Source: Jejuia rubra (GTDB lineage: Bacteria > Bacteroidota > Bacteroidia > Flavobacteriales > Flavobacteriaceae). Taken from it: a DNA stretch of 64,000 nt. The first letter of the stretch is position 1. Each line of letters opens with the position of its first letter. The notes under the pieces were generated by a model. It saw nothing but the letters and a program-made list of their open reading frames with translations. It was not told the DNA's origin and searched no databases. The translations under genes were made by a program, and so were the position numbers. Positions 54,392 through 62,699 of this stretch are shown here, piece by piece. The DNA lies in assembly GCF_042684665.1 (NCBI RefSeq), contig NZ_JBHULY010000011.1, positions 1 to 64,000 on the forward strand, read 5' to 3'.

Positions 54392-54399
54392 TATTTTTG
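54392..54399 (+). promoter_or_regulatory. -7 box for gpsA
   Basis: TATTTTTG, a perfect TAnnTTTG element, 23 bases before the ATG at 54423. Confidence 0.6.
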
Positions 54400-54422
54400 G
54401 ACATAACTCAGTTGAGAATTCT

Positions 54423-55424
54423 ATGAACAACCCTTTAAAGTACGCGGTATTTGGAGCAGGCAGTTGGGCCACGGCCATTGTGAAAATGCTTTGTGAGAAT
54501 TTGGATGAAGTGGGCTGGTACATGCGAAGCGTTTACACTAAGGAGCATTTGCTGAGAGAGCAACACAACCCCAACTATTTAAGCTCGGTAGAGTTCCATT
54601 TGGAGCAGTTGAAATTGAGCAACGATATTAACGAAATGGCTGAATGGGCCGATGTTCTAATTTTCGTGATTCCTTCCGCATTTATGCATAGTGAACTGGA
54701 AAAATTGTCGGTGGATATCTCCGATAAAACCATTGTATCCGCGGTAAAAGGCATCGTTCCGGAAACAGGCCTTTTGGTTGGTGAACATTTCAACGAGCAT
54801 TATAAAGTACCGTTTGATAGCATCGCTGTTATTGCGGGGCCTTGCCATGCCGAGGAGGTAGCTTTGGAGCGCCTGTCCTATCTTACCATTTCCTGTTGGG
54901 ATGCCAAAAAAGCGCAGCACATTGCCGATAGCCTTTCCAGCGATTATATAAAAACGAAAATAAGTGACGATGTGATTGGCGTGGAGTACGGGGTAATGCT
55001 GAAAAATATTTACGCCATTGCCGCCGGAATCGCCCACGGTTTAGGTTATGGGGACAATTTCCAGAGTATTTTAATGAGCAATGCCATTCGTGAAATGAAG
55101 CGCTATATAAAGCGGGTTCACAAAATGAAACGCAACATCAATAATTCTGCATACCTGGGCGATTTATTGGTAACGGGTTATTCTACGTTTTCCAGAAACC
55201 GCATGTTTGGCAATATGATCGGAAAAGGCTATACCGTGAAGTCTGCACAAATGGAAATGAGTATGGTAGCCGAGGGTTATTATGCCACAAAAAGTGCGTA
55301 TCTAATGAACGAAAAAAATGAGAAAAAGGCGGATACCCCCATCATCGATGCAGTTTACGAGATACTTTACGAAAACAAAAACCCAAAAAAAGTGTTTCAA
55401 CGGTTAACTGAGAAGTTGGATTAG
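54423..55424 (+). CDS. gpsA: Glycerol-3-phosphate dehydrogenase [NAD(P)+]
   Basis: 333 residues. The dinucleotide motif is VFGAGSWATAIVKML (Ala where most have Gly), the catalytic Lys region is SAVKGIVPETGLL and AGPCHAEEV, and the substrate region is YGVMLKNIYAIAAGIAHGLGYGDN. Makes glycerol-3-phosphate for phospholipids. Followed by a repeat-rich stretch. Confidence 0.93.
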   Translation: MNNPLKYAVFGAGSWATAIVKMLCENLDEVGWYMRSVYTKEHLLREQHNPNYLSSVEFHLEQLKLSNDINEMAEWADVLIFVIPSAFMHSELEKLSVDISDKTIVSAVKGIVPETGLLVGEHFNEHYKVPFDSIAVIAGPCHAEEVALERLSYLTISCWDAKKAQHIADSLSSDYIKTKISDDVIGVEYGVMLKNIYAIAAGIAHGLGYGDNFQSILMSNAIREMKRYIKRVHKMKRNINNSAYLGDLLVTGYSTFSRNRMFGNMIGKGYTVKSAQMEMSMVAEGYYATKSAYLMNEKNEKKADTPIIDAVYEILYENKNPKKVFQRLTEKLD

Positions 55425-55518
55425 AGGCCTCCTCTATCCCGATGGATATCGGGTTATTTTGTTTTCTGTAATTGCATTAATGAATTCAATCCATAAATAC
55501 CTTTACAGCCAACCAATT

Positions 55519-55568
55519 CCTTCCCTTTTTAAGGGAAGGTGGATTTAATTCTTCTCAAAAGAATTAAA
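55519..55568. repeat. Palindromes upstream of the DUF559 gene
   Basis: CCTTCCCTTTTTAAGGGAAGG (55519-55539, a 21-base palindrome) and a second stem TTTAATTCTT / AAGAATTAAA (55544-55568). They directly precede a small nuclease gene that is followed by similar palindromes at 55969-56016. Confidence 0.7.
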
Positions 55569-55595
55569 TTCGGAAGGGTTAAAACACGCTCTTTT

Positions 55596-55958
55596 ATGAC
55601 AAAAATCCATAACCATAAATATCTGGAAGAACGTAGAAAGGAATTACGAAAGAATTTAACTTCGGCAGAGGCCACCTTATGGAAATCACTTCAAAGAAAA
55701 CAATTAAATGGGCGAAAATTTAGAAGACAACATAGTATTGAACACTTTATCGTGGATTTTTACTGTCCAAGTGAAAAACTCATCATTGAATTAGATGGTG
55801 CCGTACATTTTGATTTTGCACAAGCCAATTATGACCTCGAACGAACTCGGCGTTTAGAAGAACTAGGATTTAAAGTAATAAGGTTTGAAAACAAATCCGT
55901 TTTTGAGAATTTGCCCATAGTACTTAATGAGATATCGCTTTGTTTTAAAGATAAATAA
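55596..55958 (+). CDS. DUF559 endonuclease-domain protein
   Basis: 120 residues from ATG 55596 (the frame extends upstream through the palindromes). Very-short-patch-repair-like fold: LRKNLTSAEATLWKSLQ, GRKFRRQHSIEHFIVDFYCP and LIIELDGAVHFD, where the second Glu-Asp pair belongs to the nuclease core. Such genes are often carried between repeats and behave like small mobile or homing elements; activity here is unknown. Confidence 0.85.
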   Translation: MTKIHNHKYLEERRKELRKNLTSAEATLWKSLQRKQLNGRKFRRQHSIEHFIVDFYCPSEKLIIELDGAVHFDFAQANYDLERTRRLEELGFKVIRFENKSVFENLPIVLNEISLCFKDK

Positions 55959-55968
55959 ACCACCTCGT

Positions 55969-56016
55969 CTTTATCCCCTCAATGGGATAAAGCCACTCCT
56001 CCTTTTAAAGGAGGAG
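55969..56016. repeat. Palindromes downstream of the DUF559 gene
   Basis: CTTTATCCC / GGGATAAAG (55969-55992) and CTCCTCCTTTTAAAGGAGGAG (55996-56016). The rest of the gap to 56254 holds only a short GATTCCTG...CAGGAATT hairpin at about 56231-56253 that may terminate the next minus-strand gene. Confidence 0.7.
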
Positions 56017-56254
56017 AGTTATTTTACTTATCTATTTCAGACTATGCAGGCGCTTCGAACCAATATCTTCCGCTTTTTTAATTTCCAGCGACACCCTAAA
56101 GAAGGGTCGCACAGACAGCTAGTATTGAGAACTGCGAGAACGAGTTTAATCACTACATATCCATAGGCAGCACTAATGTACTAATCCGTCAAAGTCAAAG
56201 CTCCCAATAAGTAAGGCATACTTGCTATAAGATTCCTGTTTTCACAGGAATTGG

Positions 56255-56650
56255 TTACTTAACCAAAACACCTTTTACATCCATCAATGGGATGGGTTGC
56301 AACGCTTTGGAATTAATGGTGTTCTTTCTAAAAACATAAGTTTTATCAAACATCTGATTACCCTCAAAAAAAGACACTTTAAAGCTATTGTTAAGCACGA
56401 AAAGTTCCTTTGGCATCAATTCAACTTTAGCATAACTTTTTGCAGGTAGTTTGTCAATTCGCTTCCTAAATGTTGCGGTCTTTTTAGTTTCGGAGTAACC
56501 TTCTGAAACAATAATCACCATTTCTAGTTCTAAATCTTTATCGTTTATGATGTAGGCATTCCAGTCTTCCGTTTTATAAATAGCGTTAAACTCGCTGACG
56601 ACAGCCATATAAACGCCTTCTACCTTTGGAACTTCAATATCTTTTTTCAA
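56255..56650 (-). CDS. Conserved small protein of Flavobacteriaceae
   Basis: About 131 residues if started at the TTG at 56650 (MKKDIEVPKVEGVYMAVVSE). The frame is open up to 56674, but there a perfect -7 box overlaps the extra start, so a later start is more likely. Segments DWNAYIINDKDLELEMVIIV, FRKRIDKLPAKSYAKVELMP and the tail PIPLMDVKGVLVK are conserved in flavobacteria. Cytoplasmic, function unknown. Confidence 0.72.
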   Translation of the reverse strand: MKKDIEVPKVEGVYMAVVSEFNAIYKTEDWNAYIINDKDLELEMVIIVSEGYSETKKTATFRKRIDKLPAKSYAKVELMPKELFVLNNSFKVSFFEGNQMFDKTYVFRKNTINSKALQPIPLMDVKGVLVK

Positions 56651-56671
56651 CGATGGTCTATTTTTATGATG

Positions 56672-56679
56672 CAAAAATA
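56672..56679 (-). promoter_or_regulatory. -7 box of the 56255-56650 gene
   Basis: TATTTTTG on the minus strand, perfect TAnnTTTG, about 22 bases upstream of the TTG start at 56650. Confidence 0.55.
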
Positions 56680-56730
56680 AAGATTTCCTTAGGTATTGCG
56701 TAACTTCACAAATCCATAAAATAACTTGTT

Positions 56731-57447
56731 ATGAAATTAGTATCTCTTTTGAAAATCACACTGTTTATTTTCTTATTTGGTTTGAATGTCTCTGCACAAC
56801 AAACAGATGAAAAAGCAATAACAATAGCCAACAAAGTTGTTGATGCCATGGGGGGCATGGAAAATTACAACAATACCCGGTTTATAAAATGGGACTTTGG
56901 CAAACGCATCTTGTTTTGGGATAAATGGAGCGGTGATGTTAGGGTGGAAAGCCCAAAGGATTCGATTGTTATTTTGGTTAACATCCATACCCTTAAAGGA
57001 AAGGTTTTTGAAAAAGACAAACAACTTGATGAGCGTTCAGCTAAAAAATGGCTTAATAAAGGCAAAAACTGGTGGATCAACGATTCGTATTGGTTGGTAA
57101 TGCCCTGGAAACTGCAGGATCCGGGGGTTACATTGAAGCATATCAAATCCGAAAAACTTGAAAACGGAAATACGGCCGATGTACTGCAGTTGACCTTTAG
57201 CGAGGTGGGCGTTACGCCAGACAATAAATACTATGTTTATGTTGACCAGACCGATAACCTGATTAAACAATGGGCTTTTTTCAAAAATTTTGAGGATCCA
57301 GAACCCAAGTTTATCCATCCTTGGGATAATTATCAAAAGACTGGGAATATTCTACTCTCTTTTGACCGGAGCAAGTTTGGACCAAAAAATGTTGTAGTAA
57401 AGCAGGATTTTAACGAAAAACTGTTCAAGGATTTGGTGTATGAATGA
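56731..57447 (+). CDS. Secreted DUF6503-like protein
   Basis: 238 residues with a signal peptide (MKLVSLLKITLFIFLFGLNV, cut after SAQ). Beta-rich LolA-like region: AITIANKVVDAMGGMENYNN, TRFIKWDFGKRILFWDKWSG and DVLQLTFSEVGVTPDNKYYV. Possibly an outer-membrane carrier-like fold; function unknown. Its TGA overlaps the start of the next gene by 8 bp. Confidence 0.72.
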   Translation: MKLVSLLKITLFIFLFGLNVSAQQTDEKAITIANKVVDAMGGMENYNNTRFIKWDFGKRILFWDKWSGDVRVESPKDSIVILVNIHTLKGKVFEKDKQLDERSAKKWLNKGKNWWINDSYWLVMPWKLQDPGVTLKHIKSEKLENGNTADVLQLTFSEVGVTPDNKYYVYVDQTDNLIKQWAFFKNFEDPEPKFIHPWDNYQKTGNILLSFDRSKFGPKNVVVKQDFNEKLFKDLVYE

Positions 57448-57883
57448 TGACATAAAAAAGTATATCCACCAAAGTGTATTGTGTTGGTTGGCCACCTCTT
57501 CCGAAGACAATATCCCAAATGTTTCACCGAAAGAAATATTCGCTTATTTTGGTGATGCTATCATTATTGCCAATATCGCCTCTCCTCAATCCGTTAGAAA
57601 CATCAAACAAAACCCCAACATATGCGTAAGTTTTATCGATATTTTGGTGCAAAAAGGGTTTCAGCTAAAAGGAGAAGCAACAATTCTAACAAAGTTAGAT
57701 GACGACTTTTCAGCCATGGAAGCGGAGCTTTTAAAACTAACCGAAGGCAAGTTTCCTTTTTCGGAAATTATAAAGGTAGATATTAACAGCTCGAAACCCA
57801 TTATTGCGCCCAAATATTTGCTGTATCCTGAGACTACGGAAGCAGAGCAGATTGAGAGTGCTAAATGTGCTTATGGGGTCTAA
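57440..57883 (+). CDS. Pyridoxamine-5'-phosphate-oxidase family protein
   Basis: 147 residues with the split-barrel flavin-binding fold: VLCWLATSSEDNIPNVSPKE, YFGDAIIIANIASPQSVRNI and VSFIDILVQKGFQLKGEATI. Probably binds FMN or F420; the reaction is not known. Convergent with pheS and overlapping its stop by 4 bp. Confidence 0.85.
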   Translation: MNDDIKKYIHQSVLCWLATSSEDNIPNVSPKEIFAYFGDAIIIANIASPQSVRNIKQNPNICVSFIDILVQKGFQLKGEATILTKLDDDFSAMEAELLKLTEGKFPFSEIIKVDINSSKPIIAPKYLLYPETTEAEQIESAKCAYGV

Positions 57884-58899
57884 AACGCCGATTTAAACTG
57901 CTCCAAAAACCGCACATCGTTTTCACTCAACAAACGAATATCACTGATTTGATGTAATAACAAAGCAATACGGTCTATCCCCATTCCGAAGGCAAAACCC
58001 GAGTATTCCTTTGAGTCGATGCCACAATTTTCCAATACATTGGGATCCACCATACCGCAGCCCATAATTTCTAGCCAACCTGTGCCTTTGGTCATTTTGT
58101 AATCGGTTTCGGTTTCCAAGCCCCAATATACATCCACCTCGGCGCTTGGTTCTGTAAACGGAAAGTACGACGGACGCAAACGTATTTTACTTTTCCCAAA
58201 CATTTCGGTAGTAAAGTGTTGTAAAGTCTGCTTTAAATCTGCAAAACTTACATCCTTATCAATATACAAACCTTCCACTTGATGGAAAAAACAGTGCGAA
58301 CGTGCTGAAATCGCTTCGTTTCGATACACACGCCCTGGGGAAATTGTCCGGATTGGTGGTTTGTTATTTTCCATATAACGTACTTGCACCGAACTGGTGT
58401 GCGTACGCAATAAAATATCTGGATTGGTTTGGATAAAAAATGTATCCTGCATATCCCGTGCTGGGTGATGCTCGGGCAAGTTTAAAGCCGTAAAATTATG
58501 CCAGTCATCCTCAATTTCTGGGCCCTCGCTTACATTAAAACCAATTCTAGAAAATATGTCAATAATTTGATTCTTGACTATGGAAATAGGATGGCGTGCT
58601 CCAATTTCAATAGGTTGCCCCGGTCGGGACAGGTCGCCGTAAATACCTTTGACTTCTTCCTTGCTTTCCAATTCAGCTTTTAAGGTATTTACCCTTTCTT
58701 CGGCAGTTGTTTTTAGCTTGTTAATGATTTGGCCAAACTCCCGTTTTTGATCGTTCGCCACATTTTTTAACTCACTGTAAAACTCCTTCAACAGGCCTTT
58801 GGAGCCCAAATATTTTATTCTGAACGCTTCAACCTCTTCCTTCGTTTGCGCTTTAAAGGTTTCGGCTTCAGCTATTAATTCTTGGATTTTATCTATCAT
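57880..58899 (-). CDS. pheS: Phenylalanine-tRNA ligase alpha subunit
   Basis: 339 residues, class II synthetase. N-terminal coiled coil (to ~90) is followed by motif 2 RVYRNEAISARSHCFFHQVEGLY and motif 3 GFAFGMGIDRIALLLHQISD; ISPGRVYRNE and EPSAEVDVYWG are also present. It charges tRNA-Phe together with PheT, encoded elsewhere. A 12-codon relic of its start lies at 61071-61036. Confidence 0.96.
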   Translation of the reverse strand: MIDKIQELIAEAETFKAQTKEEVEAFRIKYLGSKGLLKEFYSELKNVANDQKREFGQIINKLKTTAEERVNTLKAELESKEEVKGIYGDLSRPGQPIEIGARHPISIVKNQIIDIFSRIGFNVSEGPEIEDDWHNFTALNLPEHHPARDMQDTFFIQTNPDILLRTHTSSVQVRYMENNKPPIRTISPGRVYRNEAISARSHCFFHQVEGLYIDKDVSFADLKQTLQHFTTEMFGKSKIRLRPSYFPFTEPSAEVDVYWGLETETDYKMTKGTGWLEIMGCGMVDPNVLENCGIDSKEYSGFAFGMGIDRIALLLHQISDIRLLSENDVRFLEQFKSAF

Positions 58900-59147
58900 G
58901 ATATTCTGAAACTGATGGCAAATTTAATTAATTTATTGAGATTTACTCTAGTGATTGCTATCGTTTAAGCAGGTAAATAGTCACTTTAGTTTTTAAAGAA
59001 AAAAAAGGGCTTTGAACGAAAATTACTAAATTCTTTGAATCACTCCTACAAAATTCTCTACTTTTAGATTCTTACAGTCTTGGGAAGAAAATTAAACCAT
59101 CTTAAATAAAAAAACAGTCTATATTAATTCAAAACTTAGTTAACGGC

Positions 59148-60590
59148 ATGAATCTATCAAAAATCAAAAACTTACTTGTAGGATTAACAATTATATTTTT
59201 TATGGGCTGTGAAGGAGAACAAGGCGCAGTTGGCCCAACAGGTTTAGATGGCTTGAACAGCTTAGTGAATATTGCTAATGAACCAGCAGGCAATAATTGT
59301 GAAAATGGTGGCATTAAGGTGGAAGTTGGTATTGATAACAATTCAAACGGGACATTGGACAGTAACGAAATTCTTAATACCAGCTATGTATGTAATGGTG
59401 TTGATGGTAATAGCAGCCTAACTACTGTAACAACTGAGCCCTCTGGTGACAACTGTGAAAATGGTGGTGTTAAAATTGATTCTGGAATCGATGAAAACGG
59501 AGATGGAACGCTAGACAATACTGAAATTACGGCTACGGCTTACGTTTGTAATGGTATTGATGGCAATGATGGACTAATAAAAACTACTAATGAAGCCGTA
59601 GGAACTAACTGTGAAAATGGAGGTATAAAGATTGACTCTGGAATAGACACGAATGGAAATGGCTCACTTGATGTTGAAGAAATAACTGCAACCACCTATG
59701 TATGTAACGGTATTGATGGTAACAATAGCTTAACTAAAATGACTAACGAAGCCGCAGGAACCAATTGTGAAACTGGTGGCGTTAAAATTGATTCGGGTAT
59801 TGATACCAACGGAGATGGAACTCTTGATGAGTCTGAAATAACGGCAACTGCTTATGTTTGCAACGGTATTGATGGTAATGATAGCCTTACCAAAATCACT
59901 AATGAAGCCGCAGGGTCTAACTGCGAAAATGGCGGACTAAAAATTGATACTGGAGTTGATACTGATGCTAACGGCATTCTTGACGATACTGAAATTAGAG
60001 CCACAGCTTATACTTGTAATGGTGTAGATGGTAATATTAGTTTAGTAAATGTTACTGATGAACTCGCAGGAGAAAACTGTGAAAACGGTGGGGTTAAAAT
60101 AGAATCTGGAGTTGATGATAATGCCAATGGCACCTTGGATGAGGAAGAAGTCAGCATTGAAAGGTTCATTTGTAATGGTGTTGATGGTGGATTTGATTTA
60201 CAAGTAAGGCTTTTTCTTTTAAGCGGAAGTGTTGCTAGAGGTACTAATGGCCCTCCAACCCTAGGGGGAGAATTCCTTGATTTTGATAAACGCAATTATA
60301 TTGGTGTAGATTCCATAATTTTTTCACCAAGACTAAAAGCAGATAGAGCAAATAACGCCGTGACTGTTGAATTATATGATGTTACTAATGATAGAGTTAT
60401 TGATAATACGGCTCTCTCAACAAACAGTACTGATGTTATTCGTATGAAATCTCCTGATATTTTCGACGATTTACCAGAAGAAGAAATTGATTTAGCTGTT
60501 CAAATGTCATCGGAAAATTTCGTTTGTGATGTTTGTACTACTGGTTTAATTCAAGGCGAAACTTATTTAATTTTATATCGTAGTAATTAA
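59148..60590 (+). CDS. Lipoprotein with six Cys-flanked EF-hand-like repeats (DUF7151-like)
   Basis: 480 residues. Lipoprotein signal ending FFMGCEGEQG. After a short collagen-like GAVGPTGLDG come six tandem repeats of about 52 residues (residues ~40-350). Each carries NCENGG, a 12-residue loop such as DENGDGTLDNTE that fits the EF-hand calcium consensus (D at 1, N/D at 3, D/N at 5, G at 6, E at 12) and YVCNG, so one disulphide per repeat is likely. A ~120-residue C-terminal domain follows. Probably a surface calcium-binding stalk. The repeats are also visible at DNA level (unit 156 bp). Confidence 0.85.
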   Translation: MNLSKIKNLLVGLTIIFFMGCEGEQGAVGPTGLDGLNSLVNIANEPAGNNCENGGIKVEVGIDNNSNGTLDSNEILNTSYVCNGVDGNSSLTTVTTEPSGDNCENGGVKIDSGIDENGDGTLDNTEITATAYVCNGIDGNDGLIKTTNEAVGTNCENGGIKIDSGIDTNGNGSLDVEEITATTYVCNGIDGNNSLTKMTNEAAGTNCETGGVKIDSGIDTNGDGTLDESEITATAYVCNGIDGNDSLTKITNEAAGSNCENGGLKIDTGVDTDANGILDDTEIRATAYTCNGVDGNISLVNVTDELAGENCENGGVKIESGVDDNANGTLDEEEVSIERFICNGVDGGFDLQVRLFLLSGSVARGTNGPPTLGGEFLDFDKRNYIGVDSIIFSPRLKADRANNAVTVELYDVTNDRVIDNTALSTNSTDVIRMKSPDIFDDLPEEEIDLAVQMSSENFVCDVCTTGLIQGETYLILYRSN

Positions 60591-60638
60591 TAAAAAGTGA
60601 AATAGCTTTTAAATTTAAACCTTAGCTAGCAAGTAATT

Positions 60639-60784
60639 GCGTTAGGGATTGTAGTGGAAATCCTTTTTTGAGGCAAGAAAAAAAGATTGGGAACGGAGAG
60701 CCCGATCGAAGCGATCCCGCAAGGTTTTACTTGTGCTGAGCTTGCCGAAGTAAAAACCTTGTAGGTATGAGCGAAGGTAACGCC
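60639..60784. repeat. Dispersed GCGTTA...TAACGCC element, copy D
   Basis: GCGTTAGGGATTGTAGTGG at the left (matching copy A almost exactly) and GGTAACGCCC at the right, with GAGAGCCCGATC. The middle holds a long AAGGTTTTACTT / AAGTAAAAACCTT stem (about 60721-60760). Between convergent genes. A further GTCATTCC...GGAATCTC repeat follows at about 60856-60935. Confidence 0.7.
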
Positions 60785-60969
60785 CTAATTAACGTGAGCT
60801 CGATGTATTACTATTTGATAATCAATTATTTAAAGGCATTTGTTGTTATTAGTATGTCATTCCGAATGAGGAACGAGGAGGAATCTCATCATTATGAGAT
60901 ATCTCGTCGCTCATCCTTCGCTCTGTCGATATGACAAAGCGCGGTTTTCAATATTTTAATAATAATTTA

Positions 60970-61006
60970 TTTGTTGATATTTAAATCGAAGTCACGTTAA
61001 TTAATA
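60970..61006. repeat. Dispersed ~36-bp repeat, copy 2
   Basis: Matches 65-100 with one mismatch in the first 31 bases (TCGAAG here, TCGAAC there). It abuts the stop codon of the chimeric relic described next. Confidence 0.7.
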
Positions 61007-61071
61007 TATTCCGTCTCCAAAAAATAATTGACCATAGCTTTAGCAATTCATTCGTTGATTTTATCTATCAT
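60997..61071 (-). pseudogene. Chimeric relic: pheS start joined to the 3' end of the 61692-62048 gene
   Basis: On the minus strand ATG at 61071 reads MIDKINE-stop-IAKA, matching PheS MIDKIQELIAEA with one Leu codon changed to TGA. It then continues MVNYFLETEYIN and a stop, matching the end of the 118-residue protein (IVNYFLETDFID). The ~25 bases before the ATG also match those before pheS. The join falls at a shared GAAGC/GAGGC-like codon pair (Glu/Lys-Ala). Confidence 0.75.
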
Positions 61072-61112
61072 GTCATTCCGAAACTGATGACCAATTAGAT
61101 GAAATTTAGCCA

Positions 61113-61150
61113 TAAAAAAACTCCCTCTGACCGAGGGAGCTTTATTTTTT
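61113..61150 (-). terminator. Terminator for the lipocalin-like gene
   Basis: Minus-strand stem GCTCCCTC / GAGGGAG with a 5-base loop and seven T. Confidence 0.85.
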
Positions 61151-61160
61151 GAATGCTTTT

Positions 61161-61598
61161 TTACTGCTTTTGGAAAACTTGAACAACAGTATCACCATCA
61201 TCCATTACAGTTACTGAAAAAGTATTACCGCTGAAGGTAAATGGCGCCGTAAATTCGTCTTCATCCGGAGTTCCTATTTCAGATGTAATCTTATAAGAAC
61301 CTCCGCCAACATTTTCCCATCTACCGTTGTCTATTCCATCTGAATCACAACCTCCAGAGCCATTGTCATCAAAAGATTCCGAAGTGAAGGTACCGTTTGA
61401 ACTTACGATGATGGTTTCCATCTTTTGGCAGGCATCCAATACTACTAAATTTCCGTTAATAGAACCCGATATAAGCTTCCAAGTTCCAACAAGAGGATCG
61501 CTACCACCTGATGTGTCGCCACCGCCACCACCATCATCCTCACCACAAGAGGAAAAAGTCAACGCCAGTACACTAAAAATTAAGAATAGTTTTTTCAT
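61161..61598 (-). CDS. Lipocalin-like lipoprotein
   Basis: 145 residues from ATG 61598 (MKKLFLIFSVLALTFSSCGE); the frame extends upstream without a better start. The Cys lipid anchor is followed by an acidic Gly linker and a lipocalin-like domain with the typical GTWKLISGSING start. Surface-exposed; ligand unknown. Has its own terminator. Confidence 0.8.
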   Translation of the reverse strand: MKKLFLIFSVLALTFSSCGEDDGGGGGDTSGGSDPLVGTWKLISGSINGNLVVLDACQKMETIIVSSNGTFTSESFDDNGSGGCDSDGIDNGRWENVGGGSYKITSEIGTPDEDEFTAPFTFSGNTFSVTVMDDGDTVVQVFQKQ

Positions 61599-61691
61599 GA
61601 TTTTTTGTTTAGATTTATTGTTGCTTAAATATAACGTTAAATTCTGAAGAAAAAAACGATTCAATATTATAAATAGCTACAAAACAGATAA

Positions 61692-62048
61692 TTAATCAAT
61701 AAAGTCCGTTTCCAAAAAGTAATTGACGATAGCCTCTTTCATCAAAACAGATTGCTCGCCCGCTTTTAAAAATGGTAAAGCCTCTAAAGGCTTATAATGG
61801 GGCCACCCATCGTCATCCACAAAATCTAACTCGTAGTAACCATAAGGCGACAACAACTTGCAGATGGCAATATGCATTAAATCGATTTTTTGATCCTTTT
61901 TAAAGGTTCTGTTCAGTTGTCCCAGCTCTTGAACGCCAATAAGGTAAATTATGGCATCTAAATCCAAGATATCCCCATCGGCAAATTGATTAGACAACTT
62001 ATTTACTACCAATTCCCAACGTTCTTTTAATTTTTCGTCTCTGGACAT
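61692..62048 (-). CDS. Conserved hypothetical protein
   Basis: 118 residues, helical, no signal. Segments KERWELVVNKLSNQFADGD, IYLIGVQELGQLNRTF and LEALPFLKAGEQSVLMKE are conserved in flavobacteria. Function unknown. Its last codons are duplicated in the relic at 60997-61071. Confidence 0.7.
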   Translation of the reverse strand: MSRDEKLKERWELVVNKLSNQFADGDILDLDAIIYLIGVQELGQLNRTFKKDQKIDLMHIAICKLLSPYGYYELDFVDDDGWPHYKPLEALPFLKAGEQSVLMKEAIVNYFLETDFID

Positions 62049-62125
62049 ACTTTCAGTTCAAAGTTCAAAGTTAGTAAACGTTTATCGACTTTTTTACGTT
62101 TTAAATAACAAGGTTAGAATTTGTC

Positions 62126-62133
62126 TATATTTA
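62126..62133 (+). promoter_or_regulatory. Near-consensus -7 box for cvpA
   Basis: TATATTTA, one mismatch to TAnnTTTG, 17 bases before the ATG at 62150. Confidence 0.4.
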
Positions 62134-62149
62134 CAAAAACGAAACAACC

Positions 62150-62668
62150 ATGGCAGTTATCGATATTATCTTAGGCGCCCTGATTCTTTTCGGTGTAATA
62201 CGAGGGTTTTCTAAAGGGCTTTTTGTAGAAGTGGCTTCTTTGGTAGCTTTGGTAGCCGGAGTTTACGGTGCTATTCACTTTAATTATTTTGCCTCTGATT
62301 TTTTAATGGAAAAGGTGTCGTGGGACGAAAAATACATCAATATTATGGCATTTGCGATTACCTTTATAGTAATTGTTATAGCCATTGCCATGGCTGGAAA
62401 GGCTTTGACAAAATTAGCCAACTTTGCGGCCTTGGGAATTTTAAACCGTCTACTTGGTGCTATTTTTGGAGGCCTGAAAATTGGGGTTATTTTGAGTGTT
62501 GTCCTAATGGTTTTTGCTAATTTAAACAACACGATTCCATTTGCAAGTGAAGATGATCTGGAAGATTCCGTATTATACGAACCTGTCAAATCCCTTGCGC
62601 CGATGCTGTTCCCAAATCTAATCAAGACTGACAAAACGGAAAATTCCGAAAAAACTCAAAGTGCATAA
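62150..62668 (+). CDS. CvpA family membrane protein
   Basis: 172 residues with four membrane helices (VIDIILGALILFGVIRGF, VASLVALVAGVYGAIHF and two more near ITFIVIVIAIAMAG and VILSVVLMVFANL). The family was named for colicin V production and is needed for envelope homeostasis; the biochemical role is uncertain. Confidence 0.87.
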   Translation: MAVIDIILGALILFGVIRGFSKGLFVEVASLVALVAGVYGAIHFNYFASDFLMEKVSWDEKYINIMAFAITFIVIVIAIAMAGKALTKLANFAALGILNRLLGAIFGGLKIGVILSVVLMVFANLNNTIPFASEDDLEDSVLYEPVKSLAPMLFPNLIKTDKTENSEKTQSA

Positions 62669-62690
62669 AAAAAGTCGCCAATGGGCGACT
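62664..62690 (-). terminator. Terminator for the carbonic anhydrase gene
   Basis: AAAGTCGCC / GGCGACTTT with a 4-base loop, T-run on the minus strand; also at the end of cvpA. Confidence 0.75.
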
Positions 62691-62699
62691 TTCCGTGTT

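Noticed and set aside
55927..56166. 79-codon ORF after the DUF559 gene
   Set aside because: Overlaps palindromes, mixed composition, no similarity to a known family.
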